From contig NZ_RAPY01000008.1 in NCBI RefSeq assembly GCF_003610355.1, positions 265,801 to 329,800 on the forward strand: a stretch of 64,000 nt of DNA, read 5' to 3'. Each line of letters opens with the position of its first letter. Within the stretch, counting starts at the first letter, position 1. Of this stretch, positions 1 to 8,114 are shown piece after piece. The translations under genes and the position numbers were made by a program. Origin of the DNA: Sphingobacterium detergens (GTDB lineage: Bacteria > Bacteroidota > Bacteroidia > Sphingobacteriales > Sphingobacteriaceae). Under the pieces are notes generated by a model. The model saw only the letters and a program-made list of their open reading frames with translations. It made no database searches and was not told where the DNA came from.

Positions 1-1301
1 CAAAAAATATAGAAAAAGAATTTAAGGCGGAATTGCAGACGAAACTTGAAGAAGCAAAAACTATTGAAGTATTGACTGAAGATCTTCCGATGTTTAAAGG
101 TGCCTGGGAAGGATTACGTCCGGCGAAAAAAGGAGAAGTATCGACAACTACGGATAAAACTAAAGTTGCAAAAGATCTTTTCTTGAAATTGGCGAAAGAG
201 ATCACAACTTTACCTTCGGACAAAAAATTCTTCCGTAAGATTACTCGTCTGTTCGAAGATCGGGCAAAAATGATCAGCAATGATGCATACGATTGGGCAA
301 TGGGTGAATTAATGGCTTATGCGACTTTATTGGATCAAGGCAACCGTGTTCGTATCTCAGGTCAAGATGTACAACGTGGTACATTCTCACACCGTCATGC
401 AGTATTGACTTTGGAAGATTCTGAAGAGAAATATATTCCATTGGCAAATATCAAAGGTGGCGACAAATTCTCGATCTACAACTCCTTACTTTCAGAATAT
501 GCTGTTTTAGGTTTTGAATATGGCTATGCCTCTTCAAATCCAAACTCGTTAACAATTTGGGAAGCACAATTCGGTGATTTCTACAATGGTGCTCAAATCA
601 TCGTAGATCAATACCTGTCGAGTGCGGAAACAAAATGGAGACGTTCAAACGGCTTAGTGATGATGTTGCCACATGGTATGGAAGGGCAAGGTCCTGAGCA
701 CTCTTCGGCACGTATCGAAAGATTCTTGGAACTATGTGCAGATGAGAACATGATCTTGGCAAACTGTACCTTACCAGCCAACTATTTCCACTTGTTACGT
801 CGTCAATTGGTACGCGAATTCCGTAAACCATTGGTGATCTTTACACCGAAATCATTGTTGCGTCACCCGAAAGTTGTTTCTCCATTGAAAGACTTTACAG
901 AAGGTGTATTCCAAGAAGTCATCGATGATGCAAATGTAGCTGCAAAAGATGTAAAACGTGTATTGTTCTGTTCTGGTAAAGTTTATTATGACTTATTGGA
1001 AAAACAAGAAACGGACAAACGTAAGGATGTAGCCATCGTTCGCATCGAGCAATTGTTTCCAATCCCGGCTGAGCAGTTGAAAGCGATCCGTAAAAAATAC
1101 AACAAAGCCAAAGAGTTTGTATGGGTGCAAGAGGAAAATGAGAACATGGGTGCATGGTCTTACTACTGCCGCAAACTGATGGGTACTGAAATTGCATTTA
1201 CAGGTTTCGTAGCGCGTAAAGAAAGCGGAAGTACAGCAACAGGTTATATGAAACAACACGTTGCTCAACAAGCAGAGATCTTAAATAAATCATTCGAATA
1301 A
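1..1301 (+). CDS. sucA: 2-oxoglutarate dehydrogenase E1 component, C-terminal part (5' end outside window)
   Basis: Thiamine-diphosphate-dependent E1 subunit of the 2-oxoglutarate dehydrogenase complex, which decarboxylates 2-oxoglutarate and passes a succinyl group to the E2 lipoyl arm in the cytoplasmic TCA cycle. The reading frame is open from base 3, so the start lies upstream of the window; about 433 codons of the C-terminal half are present. Visible family signatures are GTFSHRHAVL, the TIWEAQFGDFYNGAQ stretch, LPHGMEGQGPEHSSAR and the near-terminal ENMGAWSYY segment, all typical of the pyrimidine-binding and C-terminal transketolase-like domains. A nominal internal TTG at base 33 is not a credible start because homology-like sequence continues upstream of it. 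sucB follows after 63 nt on the same strand, so the two are probably co-transcribed. Confidence 0.96.
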   Translation, partial: KNIEKEFKAELQTKLEEAKTIEVLTEDLPMFKGAWEGLRPAKKGEVSTTTDKTKVAKDLFLKLAKEITTLPSDKKFFRKITRLFEDRAKMISNDAYDWAMGELMAYATLLDQGNRVRISGQDVQRGTFSHRHAVLTLEDSEEKYIPLANIKGGDKFSIYNSLLSEYAVLGFEYGYASSNPNSLTIWEAQFGDFYNGAQIIVDQYLSSAETKWRRSNGLVMMLPHGMEGQGPEHSSARIERFLELCADENMILANCTLPANYFHLLRRQLVREFRKPLVIFTPKSLLRHPKVVSPLKDFTEGVFQEVIDDANVAAKDVKRVLFCSGKVYYDLLEKQETDKRKDVAIVRIEQLFPIPAEQLKAIRKKYNKAKEFVWVQEENENMGAWSYYCRKLMGTEIAFTGFVARKESGSTATGYMKQHVAQQAEILNKSFE

Positions 1302-1364
1302 AAACAATTTAAAATCAATTGCGTCTTATGTATAGGACGCAATTGTCAATAAAGAACATTATAT

Positions 1365-2612
1365 ATGAGCTTAGAAATTAAAGTACCAACCGTAGGTGAA
1401 TCTATCACGGAGGTAACCTTATCACAATGGTTGAAACAAGATGGCGATTATGTGGAGATGGATGAAAACATCGCCGAACTGGAGTCAGACAAAGCGACGT
1501 TTGAATTACCAGCTGAAAAAGCAGGTATCTTAAGAATCATTGCACAAGAAGGTGATACTTTAGAAATCGGTGCTGTCGTTTGTACAATTGAAGAAGGTCA
1601 AGCTCCTGCTGGTGGTTCAGCTCCGGCTGCTGCGCCTGCTGCTGAGGCATCATCTACTGCAGCTCCAGTTGCTGCTGCTGCTGCAAAAGACGAAGATCCA
1701 GATAGCTACGCTGCTGGTACAGCTTCTCCTGCTGCCGCAAAAATTTTGAGAGAAAAAGGAATTGATCCTTCAACTATAAAAGGAACAGGTAAAGATGGCC
1801 GCATCACAAAAGAAGATGCTGACAAGGCTCAACCTGTTGCAAAAGCTGCAGCTCCAGCTGCGAAACCTGCTGCTCCTGCCGCTACAACTACAGCTGCACC
1901 AGTTGCTGGTTCCAGAAATGAGCGTCGTGAGAAATTATCTTCTTTACGTAAAACTATCGCAAAACGTTTAGTAGCTGTTAAAAACGAAACAGCCATGTTG
2001 ACAACTTTCAACGAAGTCAATATGCAGCCGATCATGGATCTACGTGCTAAATATAAAGATACGTTCAAAGAGAAATTTGGTATCGGTCTTGGTTTTATGT
2101 CTTTCTTTACAAAAGCAGTAACTACAGCATTGGCAGAATGGCCAGCAGTGAATGCTCGTATCGAAGAAAATGAAATCGTGTATTCTGATTTTGCAGATAT
2201 TTCAATTGCAGTTTCTGCACCTAAAGGGCTTGTTGTTCCTATTATCCGTAACGCAGATGCGATGTCATTGGAGCAAATCGAGAAAGCGATTGCTACATTG
2301 GCGGGTAAAGCACGTGATAACAAATTAACGATCGACGAGATGACAGGTGGTACATTTACAATCACTAACGGTGGTGTATTTGGATCAATGATGTCAACGC
2401 CTATCATCAACGCACCACAATCAGCAATCTTGGGTATGCACAACATCATCCAACGTCCTATCGCTGAGAATGGTCAGGTTGTGATCCGTCCAATGATGTA
2501 CATTGCACTTTCTTACGATCACCGTATTATTGACGGTCGTGAGTCAGTAAGCTTCTTGGTTCGTGTAAAACAATTATTAGAAGATCCAGCTCGTTTATTG
2601 TTGGGCGTATAA
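1365..2612 (+). CDS. sucB: 2-oxoglutarate dehydrogenase E2 (dihydrolipoyl succinyltransferase)
   Basis: E2 core of the 2-oxoglutarate dehydrogenase complex, transferring succinyl from lipoamide to CoA. The 415-residue protein has an N-terminal lipoyl domain with the lipoylated lysine in ESDKA (K43), an Ala/Pro-rich flexible linker around residues 80-115, a peripheral-subunit-binding domain around 120-160 (SPAAAKILREKGID), a second Ala/Pro linker, and the catalytic acyltransferase domain ending with the active-site motif SYDHRIIDG (His386). Length and domain order are normal for a single-lipoyl-domain SucB. The ATG start has no clear Shine-Dalgarno, as usual in Bacteroidota. It follows sucA closely and is terminated by a strong hairpin at 2683-2724. 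The E3 gene is not in the window. Confidence 0.97.
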   Translation: MSLEIKVPTVGESITEVTLSQWLKQDGDYVEMDENIAELESDKATFELPAEKAGILRIIAQEGDTLEIGAVVCTIEEGQAPAGGSAPAAAPAAEASSTAAPVAAAAAKDEDPDSYAAGTASPAAAKILREKGIDPSTIKGTGKDGRITKEDADKAQPVAKAAAPAAKPAAPAATTTAAPVAGSRNERREKLSSLRKTIAKRLVAVKNETAMLTTFNEVNMQPIMDLRAKYKDTFKEKFGIGLGFMSFFTKAVTTALAEWPAVNARIEENEIVYSDFADISIAVSAPKGLVVPIIRNADAMSLEQIEKAIATLAGKARDNKLTIDEMTGGTFTITNGGVFGSMMSTPIINAPQSAILGMHNIIQRPIAENGQVVIRPMMYIALSYDHRIIDGRESVSFLVRVKQLLEDPARLLLGV

Positions 2613-2682
2613 TTTTAATAAGAAAATAAGATCGATGTTTTGTTTAGCGTGATTTCTACACTTTGAGCGATTTCATCAAATT

Positions 2683-2724
2683 AAATAAACAAGAGCCCGG
2701 TTTAGATCGGGCTCTTGTTTATTT
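2683..2724 (+). terminator. Rho-independent terminator after sucAB
   Basis: Perfect 17-bp inverted repeat (arms 2683-2699 and 2708-2724) with an 8-nt loop. The GC-rich core gagcccg/cgggctc is flanked by A- and T-rich ends. It sits 70 nt after the sucB stop and nothing recognisable follows on the plus strand. Confidence 0.9.
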
Positions 2725-2733
2725 AAAACAAAA

Positions 2734-2982
2734 TTATTCATATCCCCTCGCTGCTAGTAATATACTTGCAAACAAATTCGATGAAGGCTCTTTCTCCTTC
2801 ATATCAGAACAGTAACCTTCTAATCCTTCAAAAAATTGGTCAATAAAACCATTTTTCTTGCTGTTGGCATGAACAGGGGTAGCTATAAAACTCGGATATC
2901 TAGCTGAGCCAGAATGAAAGTGCCAGCTTTTGGATAGGAATCCTGACAGACCTACAATCGCGGAACCTAGAGGATATACTGA
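2734..2982 (-). pseudogene. Possible C-terminal gene remnant
   Basis: The minus strand is open for 82 codons ending in TAA (2734-2736), with a coding-like amino-acid composition. It contains segments such as GLSGFLSKSWHFHSGSAR and ends LFASILLAARGYE. There is no usable start: the frame is closed upstream by a TAA at 2983-2985 and the only in-frame ATG would leave about 23 residues. I read it as the C-terminal tail of a truncated gene, but I do not recognise the family, and chance openness in AT-rich DNA is possible. Confidence 0.3.
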
Positions 2983-3087
2983 TTACAATGACAGATAATT
3001 TCAATGGTTACTCCCCTACTATACGAAGGGTCTTTCCTAAGTGCTATATTTTAAATCATTTAGCAATTAACTAGACGAACACAGCAA

Positions 3088-3183
3088 CAAACAATAAGAG
3101 TAACACGACAGCAAACAATAAGACTAACACGACAACAAACAATAAGATTAACACAACAACAAACAATAAGATTAACACAATAT
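3088..3183. repeat. 24-bp direct tandem repeat, four copies
   Basis: Four head-to-tail units of 24 bp (starts 3088, 3112, 3136, 3160) share the core caaacaataag followed by a variable a-g/c/t-taacac segment. A partial copy precedes the array. The units are T-poor on the plus strand and end about 50 nt before the likely fic start codon. There are no spacers, so this is not a CRISPR array. It may have arisen by replication slippage and could act as a 5' leader of the fic mRNA. Confidence 0.85.
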
Positions 3184-3231
3184 TTGCTAACTTTATCATT
3201 CGAAAAAAAGTATCATATAATCCATCTTAAC

Positions 3232-4791
3232 ATGGCAACTCCGAAAGAGAGATTTATAGAGGCTTTACAAGTATTAAAGGAGCTACAAGATCAAGGCATT
3301 GTTGGTATACACACCAATGACTTCCCAAGCAGAAGGTATAGAGAAATTCTTATTAAAAATGGTTTCTTAAAAGATGTGAGCAAAGGGTGGTATATATCAT
3401 CAGATCCAAATGAAAAGGAAGGAGAGACAACTTCATGGTATACATCTTATTGGGATTTTATCCCAAGATTTATTACCCATAAATATGATAAAAACTGGAG
3501 CTTATCTGCTGACCATTCTCTATTAATTCATGCTGGAAATTGTTCAGTCCCACAACAACTTATTATTTTATCACCAAAAGGCAATAACAGCAGTATCCCC
3601 TTCCGTCATAACACGTCATTATTCAGTTTACGAAAAGATCCTCCTTTACCGCAGTACCGGATAACTACGAATAAAGGAATTATCATGTATAATCTTCAAG
3701 CGTCTTTAGTTTATGCTTCACCAAGCTTATATACCCATCATCCTATTGATATGCGAACTATTTTGTCACTGATCAAGGATTCGTCTGAAATATTATCAAT
3801 CCTATTGGAGAATGGACATACTACAATCGCAGGTCGATTGGCAGGAGCATTTAGAAATATTAAAAAGGATAAAATTGCGGATCAGATCATTGACACTTTT
3901 AAACAAGCGGACTACGATATCCGTGAGGAAGATCCTTTTGATAGTAAATTGGAACTAACTCTTTCCAGCAGGGAAATGTCACCTTATGCGAACCGTATCA
4001 AGCTAATGTGGTCAGAAATGCGGAAAGTAATAATTGCATCTTTCCCGCCTGCACCGGGAATACCTTATGACAAGAAAGCGTATTTAAAAACTATTGAAGA
4101 TATATATATAACAGATGCTTATCATTCCCTATCGATCGAACGCTACCGTGTAACTCCTGATTTGATAGCTAAGGTAAGCTCCGGTGAATGGAACACAAAA
4201 GAGAATGAAGAGGATCTCAACCAACGAGACGCCATGGCTGCACGTGGATATTATCTAACATTTCAATCCGTAAAAGAAACAATAAAAGCAATATTAGATG
4301 GGAAGAATGCAGGTACAGAAGTCGATAAAGATCACTCTAAATGGTATAGAGATATGTTCAGTCCAAGTGTAACTGCCGGAATACTCAAACCGTCTGATCT
4401 TGCCGGTTACCGAAATCATCAAGTTTATATTGGTAACTCCAAACATATGCCTTTAAGCGTTGAAGCAATGCGGGATACTATGCCAATATTATTTGAACTA
4501 TTGGAACAAGAGCCGGAAGCGTCTGTACGAGTCGTTCTTGGACATTTCATTTTTGTCTTCATTCATCCATATATGGACGGAAATGGCCGTATGGGACGTT
4601 TTTTAATGAATGCTATGTTAGCCTCCGGAGGTTACCCATGGACAGTCATACCTGTCGAAAGCCGAAAAATTTACATGGAAACCCTCGAAAAAGCTAGTGT
4701 TGAAAACAATATAGAACCATTTTCGCGTTTTTTAGGAGATTTGGTAGAAAAAGGCTTGCGAGGAGAACAAGTTGCCACGTTACCTTCATAA
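3232..4791 (+). CDS. Fic-domain protein with N-terminal winged-helix/AbiEi-like region
   Basis: Fic enzymes transfer AMP (or related groups) from a nucleotide to a protein hydroxyl. From ATG 3232 the protein is 519 residues; an upstream TTG would add 16 residues that look like leader translation. The catalytic Fic motif HPYMDGNGRMGR is at about residues 445-456. About 145 residues upstream lies SLSIERYR (299-306), in the place of the inhibitory [S/T]xxxE[G/N] helix; the glutamate (E303) is kept but G/N is replaced by arginine. The first ~190 residues resemble the winged-helix plus C-domain arrangement of AbiEi-type antitoxins (a short HTH followed by GWYISSDP), which is inference from pattern. 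No separate antitoxin gene is adjacent, so inhibition may be in cis. It sits alone between a repeat array and an empty stretch, consistent with an accessory gene. Confidence 0.85.
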   Translation: MATPKERFIEALQVLKELQDQGIVGIHTNDFPSRRYREILIKNGFLKDVSKGWYISSDPNEKEGETTSWYTSYWDFIPRFITHKYDKNWSLSADHSLLIHAGNCSVPQQLIILSPKGNNSSIPFRHNTSLFSLRKDPPLPQYRITTNKGIIMYNLQASLVYASPSLYTHHPIDMRTILSLIKDSSEILSILLENGHTTIAGRLAGAFRNIKKDKIADQIIDTFKQADYDIREEDPFDSKLELTLSSREMSPYANRIKLMWSEMRKVIIASFPPAPGIPYDKKAYLKTIEDIYITDAYHSLSIERYRVTPDLIAKVSSGEWNTKENEEDLNQRDAMAARGYYLTFQSVKETIKAILDGKNAGTEVDKDHSKWYRDMFSPSVTAGILKPSDLAGYRNHQVYIGNSKHMPLSVEAMRDTMPILFELLEQEPEASVRVVLGHFIFVFIHPYMDGNGRMGRFLMNAMLASGGYPWTVIPVESRKIYMETLEKASVENNIEPFSRFLGDLVEKGLRGEQVATLPS

Positions 4792-5101
4792 ATGTACCAA
4801 AATATAACAAGCCACTCCTAATCAATGCAGTTTGCCAAAATATAAAGAGAGATTTACCTTTCTGAAAGTAAAAACTCGCCAGATATTAATTTGTGATAAA
4901 AATCATCCTCCCGCTACCCCATCTCCTATGGCTTTTGTGAGATTTCTGCCTGCGAATATAAATCCAGATTTTTTTTCATCTTTTTATTTTATACTTTCAC
5001 TTCCAGTTATTTGTTTGCTAATAGATTATCAGCGAATTAAATAAGCTAACGAGGTTCATTTTTTTGACCAGCGGAATGGAAGATGCATTAAATAAACAAT
5101 T
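4792..5101. other. Intergenic stretch with no supported gene
   Basis: About 310 nt between fic and the next gene. A 70-codon open frame at 4832-5044 has no homology-like features and is not supported. I see no strong terminator or promoter here. Confidence 0.5.
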
Positions 5102-6178
5102 ATGAACACTAAGATAATAGGTCTAACGATTATTCTTTTGCTCGCTGCGTTGGCACTCTCAGCCAATATGGCCAATCCTTTTGGTCCTCATAGCATCACA
5201 GCACAACTGGTTCCTTCGGGTAAAGCAAAAGTACTTCGCGAGCGAATAGATATCCAACTTGTGCAAGACACACTGGATTATGATTATCAGAGCCAATTCA
5301 ATATCGAGTATATTATCCATGCGGAGGAAAATATGGACTTCCCTTTGGTATTCCTTGCCTTCAATTTAGATGGATTAGAAAAGGTGACTGTTAACCAAAA
5401 TGAGATTAAATCCCTCCCCTTGGATCCATCAAACACAAAATTCCCTTTCCTACGGCTCAAAGATGGTTATTATGAGATCAGCTATGGAAAAGCGGAATGG
5501 GAACGAATTAACCTGAATGATGCCTTTTATTTTACCGCCAAACTTCACAAGGGTGAAAACAGCATCAAAGTTCAGTACCGTGCTTTAATGAAGTATGACC
5601 GACGGGATATCCTCACAAAATATGAAATTGAATACCTTTTATTTCCCTCCAAGTATTGGTCTTCCTTTGGCCCAATTGATCTGTACCTGCATACGGGAGA
5701 TAAGATGAAGGCTTACGCACAGAATTTGGGCGTTCCTAAACAGCAAACGGACACACTCGTACATTGGGTCATTGAATCCGTCGGAAAACAGGACAGTTTC
5801 AAAATTGAAGTTGGGGAAAAGACCTCATTTTTAGCAAGCGTCATCCTCTGGATCAGTCCAGGGCTCCTCGCATTCATCAGCTCCCTAGTGCTATTTTATT
5901 TACACATCAGGTATATCTATAAAAAGTACAAAATCGGTCGGTACCGTTATGCGTTGCTCATTGGAAATCTGATCGTACCGCCATCATTCTATAGTTTTTG
6001 CTGGTTTTGGAGCAGTTTGGCAAATTACCTGGTCAATGGTATTTTTGCAGATAACAGTCGGGGGTTTATTCTATTGGTCATTGTTACCTTGCCATTTATC
6101 TATATCATTTATGATCTGGTTCTTTTTGTCATCGATAGAAGCATCCGGATCAAATTTCAAAAACAGCAATCGAATTAA
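5102..6178 (+). CDS. Unknown membrane protein with signal peptide and C-terminal TM segments
   Basis: I do not recognise this 358-residue protein. Its first ~21 residues form a signal peptide or anchor (hydrophobic ILLLAALALSA). A mostly beta-type, probably periplasmic region of about 225 residues follows. Three or four hydrophobic segments then lie between about 245 and 350 (around LASVILWISPGLLAFISSLV, ALLIGNLIVPPSFYSFCWF and FILLVIVTLPFIYIIYDLVL). A soluble beta domain followed by helices suggests an inner-membrane protein with an extracytoplasmic domain. It is convergent with the two sulfatase-fold genes and its stop codon abuts theirs. No functional assignment is offered. Confidence 0.75.
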   Translation: MNTKIIGLTIILLLAALALSANMANPFGPHSITAQLVPSGKAKVLRERIDIQLVQDTLDYDYQSQFNIEYIIHAEENMDFPLVFLAFNLDGLEKVTVNQNEIKSLPLDPSNTKFPFLRLKDGYYEISYGKAEWERINLNDAFYFTAKLHKGENSIKVQYRALMKYDRRDILTKYEIEYLLFPSKYWSSFGPIDLYLHTGDKMKAYAQNLGVPKQQTDTLVHWVIESVGKQDSFKIEVGEKTSFLASVILWISPGLLAFISSLVLFYLHIRYIYKKYKIGRYRYALLIGNLIVPPSFYSFCWFWSSLANYLVNGIFADNSRGFILLVIVTLPFIYIIYDLVLFVIDRSIRIKFQKQQSN

Positions 6179-6181
6179 GCT

Positions 6182-6200
6182 GACCTATTTTTTATAGGTC
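6182..6200. terminator. Small hairpin between convergent genes
   Basis: A 7-bp stem (gacctat/ataggtc) around five T residues, overlapping the last codons of the minus-strand gene. It is the only candidate terminator at this convergent junction. The stem is weak and lacks a clear T tract, so it is tentative. Confidence 0.35.
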
Positions 6201-8110
6201 AACTTATTTTCAATCATCCGATTGTTATATTGTTGAATGAAAGCTTTCATCTTGGTTTCCATCGTATCCAGGACAGCTGGATGTTGTTTTATCAGGTCCT
6301 GTTTCATCAAGCGATCTTGCTTCATATTATAAAGAGATAATGGTTTAAGACCATCGTAAGACATCATATAGTCTTTGTAGTAAAAATTATAGCTTCCTGC
6401 ATTATTGTTCAGCACAAAATTATCCCTTCCCGGCTTAAATGCATCTGATCCAAAGGCAAAATAAGGTTCGTCATAATGGAGGTAATTTAAGACCGTTGGC
6501 ATAATATCGATCTGTTGCACCAGTTTATCGGCCTTGCCGACCAAGCCATCGCCCGGCGCATAAAATATAATCGGGATCTGGAAGCCCCCGGCTGTGGTCT
6601 GATACTCGGGAAGGTAACTTACAGTTGCGTGATCAGCACAGATCACAAATAAGGTATTGTTGAACCAGGGCATTTTAGATGCCGTCGCAAAGAATTCGCG
6701 AAGTGCATTATCGGTATAGCCAATAGGTTCCTGCACGGGTAGCGGTCCTTTCGGAAATTTTCCTTGATACTTCTCTGGCACCTTAAAGGGATGGTGCGAG
6801 GAAAGCGAAAAGAAGCTCGCAAAAAACGGTTGTTTTAACGTATTGATTTTATTCGCAGTAAACTGTAGAAAAGGTTCATCCCAAATTCCCCAGATACCAT
6901 CAAAATCCCGATCATTGTTATATTCGTTTTTACCAAAATAATGTTGAATTCCGGCTAACTTCATATAGGCGGAAAAACCCATACTTCCATTCGGAGCTCC
7001 GTGGAAAAATGCTGTTTCATACCCTTTTTTCCTCAGGAGTTTAGCCAAGCTCGTGGTTTCATTACCCGAATACACCGAAAGTACAAAGGGTTCGCCAATG
7101 GAAGGAATACCAGTAATCACCGAAGGCAAAGCGTCGATGGATTTGCGACCATTCGCATAGGTATCTGTAAAAGTATAGCCGTTGCGAATCAAAGAATCTA
7201 AAAAAGGAGTATAACCTTTATATTTCCCACCTTGAATATCTTTATTCAGTTCACCAAAATGTTCCTTCGCGAAGCTTTCCAAAATCAAGACAACAACATT
7301 CTTTTTATTGAAGGGTTTGTCCGTTTGTGGAAAATGGATTGGATCATACAACTTGCTCAGCTCTTGCTCTGGATAATAGTTCACCGGCTTGAGACTAACA
7401 GCTTTTAAGGTTTTCAATATACTAAATGGCGTATTCAGTACAATATTCATTTCTTCGGGGGTGTCCACATAGTCACCGGCATTGCTCAATGTAATCGGAC
7501 GGGTACTGTGTGCCCAGCCGCCACGAACGCCACCTATAAAAAGAAAAGCGGTCAATAAAAAGAAAGGAACCTGAACAAGGAAAGATTTCCAGGAATAACG
7601 TTTTGGTCTTTCCAGTTGGATCAATTGATACGATTTTGATAAGCCATAAACGAGCAGTGCAAATACCAGCAGGAGATACCAGTAATCAAGACAAAAGTCA
7701 AATGCCAATTTAAACAAGTTGGACTCATTTGAAAACTGGCTCAATACCGTACCGGTGGTCCGTTTTAGTGTAAACGGGTAATAGGCATAGTCAATCAGGT
7801 TCAAGGCGATCCCTAGTGAATTGACTACGACAAAGATCCATTTGGAAATCCGTTGATAGATTGGATTAGCTATGAATGGTCCGGGGACCGTCTGCATAAC
7901 AATGTAAAGAATATTCAGATAAAGCAAAGCAACTGTATCAAAACGCACACCTCCACCAAACATCACAAACAGTTTCCCTGCATTTACATTAGGAAATAAT
8001 GAGGCATTAAGCAGGTAAAACCCCCATCTAAGCAGGGCGTAAACGATTAAAAGAAAGGCAAAGCGAATGGCGACTGCAAAATAGGGTGCTAATATTCCTC
8101 TTAACTTCAT
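6185..8110 (-). CDS. LTA synthase-type sulfatase-fold membrane transferase (paralog 1)
   Basis: 641 residues. Several N-terminal transmembrane helices (to about residue 200) precede a large periplasmic alkaline-phosphatase/sulfatase-fold domain. Metal and nucleophile motifs of the LtaS family are visible: VVVLILESF, then GRKSIDALPSV with a serine where LtaS has its nucleophilic threonine, FFSLSSHHPF, and ADHATVSY. Gram-positive LtaS polymerises glycerol phosphate. A Gram-negative Bacteroidota member has no lipoteichoic acid, so a phosphoglycerol- or phosphoethanolamine-type transferase acting on envelope lipid or glycan is more likely (inference). It lies 4 nt downstream of a 627-aa homolog, clearly one transcription unit. 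The start ATG at 8108-8110 is unambiguous. Confidence 0.88.
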   Translation of the reverse strand: MKLRGILAPYFAVAIRFAFLLIVYALLRWGFYLLNASLFPNVNAGKLFVMFGGGVRFDTVALLYLNILYIVMQTVPGPFIANPIYQRISKWIFVVVNSLGIALNLIDYAYYPFTLKRTTGTVLSQFSNESNLFKLAFDFCLDYWYLLLVFALLVYGLSKSYQLIQLERPKRYSWKSFLVQVPFFLLTAFLFIGGVRGGWAHSTRPITLSNAGDYVDTPEEMNIVLNTPFSILKTLKAVSLKPVNYYPEQELSKLYDPIHFPQTDKPFNKKNVVVLILESFAKEHFGELNKDIQGGKYKGYTPFLDSLIRNGYTFTDTYANGRKSIDALPSVITGIPSIGEPFVLSVYSGNETTSLAKLLRKKGYETAFFHGAPNGSMGFSAYMKLAGIQHYFGKNEYNNDRDFDGIWGIWDEPFLQFTANKINTLKQPFFASFFSLSSHHPFKVPEKYQGKFPKGPLPVQEPIGYTDNALREFFATASKMPWFNNTLFVICADHATVSYLPEYQTTAGGFQIPIIFYAPGDGLVGKADKLVQQIDIMPTVLNYLHYDEPYFAFGSDAFKPGRDNFVLNNNAGSYNFYYKDYMMSYDGLKPLSLYNMKQDRLMKQDLIKQHPAVLDTMETKMKAFIQQYNNRMIENKLTYKK

Positions 8111-8114
8111 CAGG

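Noticed and set aside
1829..2449. 206-codon open frame on the minus strand in sucB
   Set aside because: Antisense shadow of the well-supported sucB gene, created by its Ala-rich codon bias.
3088..3183. CRISPR array
   Set aside because: Units are contiguous with no spacers and no cas genes are nearby.
4832..5044. 70-codon open frame after fic
   Set aside because: No signal, domain or plausible start context; composition resembles spacer DNA.
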